In this document: positions 38,157 to 38,219 of the stretch, piece by piece
How positions within the stretch are numbered: position 1 is the first letter of the stretch
How the letters are laid out: every line of letters begins with the position of its first letter
NCBI RefSeq assembly: GCF_003999375.1
Contig: NZ_RJLC01000012.1
Span: forward strand, 1 to 38,219
DNA: 38,219 bases
Direction: 5' to 3'
DNA from: Pseudidiomarina mangrovi
GTDB taxonomy: Bacteria; Pseudomonadota; Gammaproteobacteria; Enterobacterales; Alteromonadaceae
Notes under the pieces: model-generated
The model's input: only the letters and a program-made list of their open reading frames with translations
Told to the model about the DNA's origin: nothing
The model's database searches: none
Translations under genes and position numbers: made by a program

Positions 38157-38219
38157 TGGCGGAACGGACGGGACTCGAACCCGCGACCCCCGGCGTGACA
38201 GGCCGGTATTCTAACCAAC
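38157..38219 (-). tRNA. tRNA-Asp (GTC), 5' part beyond the window
   Basis: The minus strand from the right edge to 38157 reads as the last 63 bases of a tRNA. It contains the D-arm remnant GGTTAGAATACC, the anticodon loop CTGTCAC with anticodon GTC (38199-38197), the T-arm GGGTTCGAGTCCC and the acceptor end ...GTTCCG plus an encoded CCA. It is nearly the same as E. coli tRNA-Asp over this stretch. About 14 bases of the 5' end lie outside the window. Confidence 0.95.

Overview
The window looks like chromosomal DNA of a marine gammaproteobacterium, most likely of the Alteromonadales and perhaps Idiomarinaceae (Idiomarina/Pseudidiomarina). This is inferred from the gene mix: monomeric NADP-isocitrate dehydrogenase, an accA-tilS cluster behind dnaE, a branched-chain 2-oxoacid dehydrogenase operon, an E. 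coli-like ArgE, an M3 peptidase lipoprotein and an AbgT transporter. Most genes lie on the minus strand in long, tightly spaced operons. The genus call rests on gene content only and has not been tested by a search. No transposase, integrase, phage gene or CRISPR array was seen, and no gene-free stretch exceeds about 300 bases.

Layout. (1) 1-3179: a secreted RHS/YD-repeat protein on the minus strand, cut by the left edge so its C-terminal tip is unseen. (2) 3379-7230: a translationally coupled minus-strand trio, transcribed as an IPNS-like 2-oxoglutarate/Fe(II) oxygenase, then a 5'-nucleotidase lipoprotein, then a Bcr/CflA drug transporter. (3) 7386-12162: a small outer-membrane barrel, argE, rnhB (minus), an AbgT transporter and a short-chain dehydrogenase. 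(4) 12133-13446: two AT-rich genes of unknown family, one polytopic membrane protein and one small exported protein. This is the least explained part of the window. (5) 13626-17384: branched-chain 2-oxoacid dehydrogenase E1alpha, E1beta and E2, with a terminator and a candidate operator/promoter. (6) 17539-23791: astE, a DUF599 membrane protein, and an RND pump with its periplasmic adaptor. (7) 23916-33016: a run transcribed as a 79-residue acidic protein, a DUF429 protein, dnaE, accA, tilS, an EamA permease and a CPA2-type antiporter with a TrkA-N domain. (8) 33136-38114: monomeric isocitrate dehydrogenase, an M3 peptidase lipoprotein and a YkgJ-type cysteine-cluster protein. (9) A tRNA-Asp(GTC) cut by the right edge.

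Functionally, much of the window fits a peptide- and amino-acid-based lifestyle: oligopeptide cleavage (M3 peptidase), branched-chain oxoacid oxidation (BkdA1/A2/B), desuccinylation in arginine catabolism (AstE), arginine synthesis (ArgE) and the TCA cycle (Icd). Core replication, lipid and translation functions sit in the dnaE-accA-tilS block. Items most worth a second look are a 10-G tract that encodes a non-canonical PP-loop in a short TilS, a DUF429 protein with RNase H-like acidic residues in the slot upstream of dnaE where rnhB sits in E. coli (rnhB itself is about 20 kb away), the orphan two-gene membrane/exported cassette, and the truncated secreted RHS protein.
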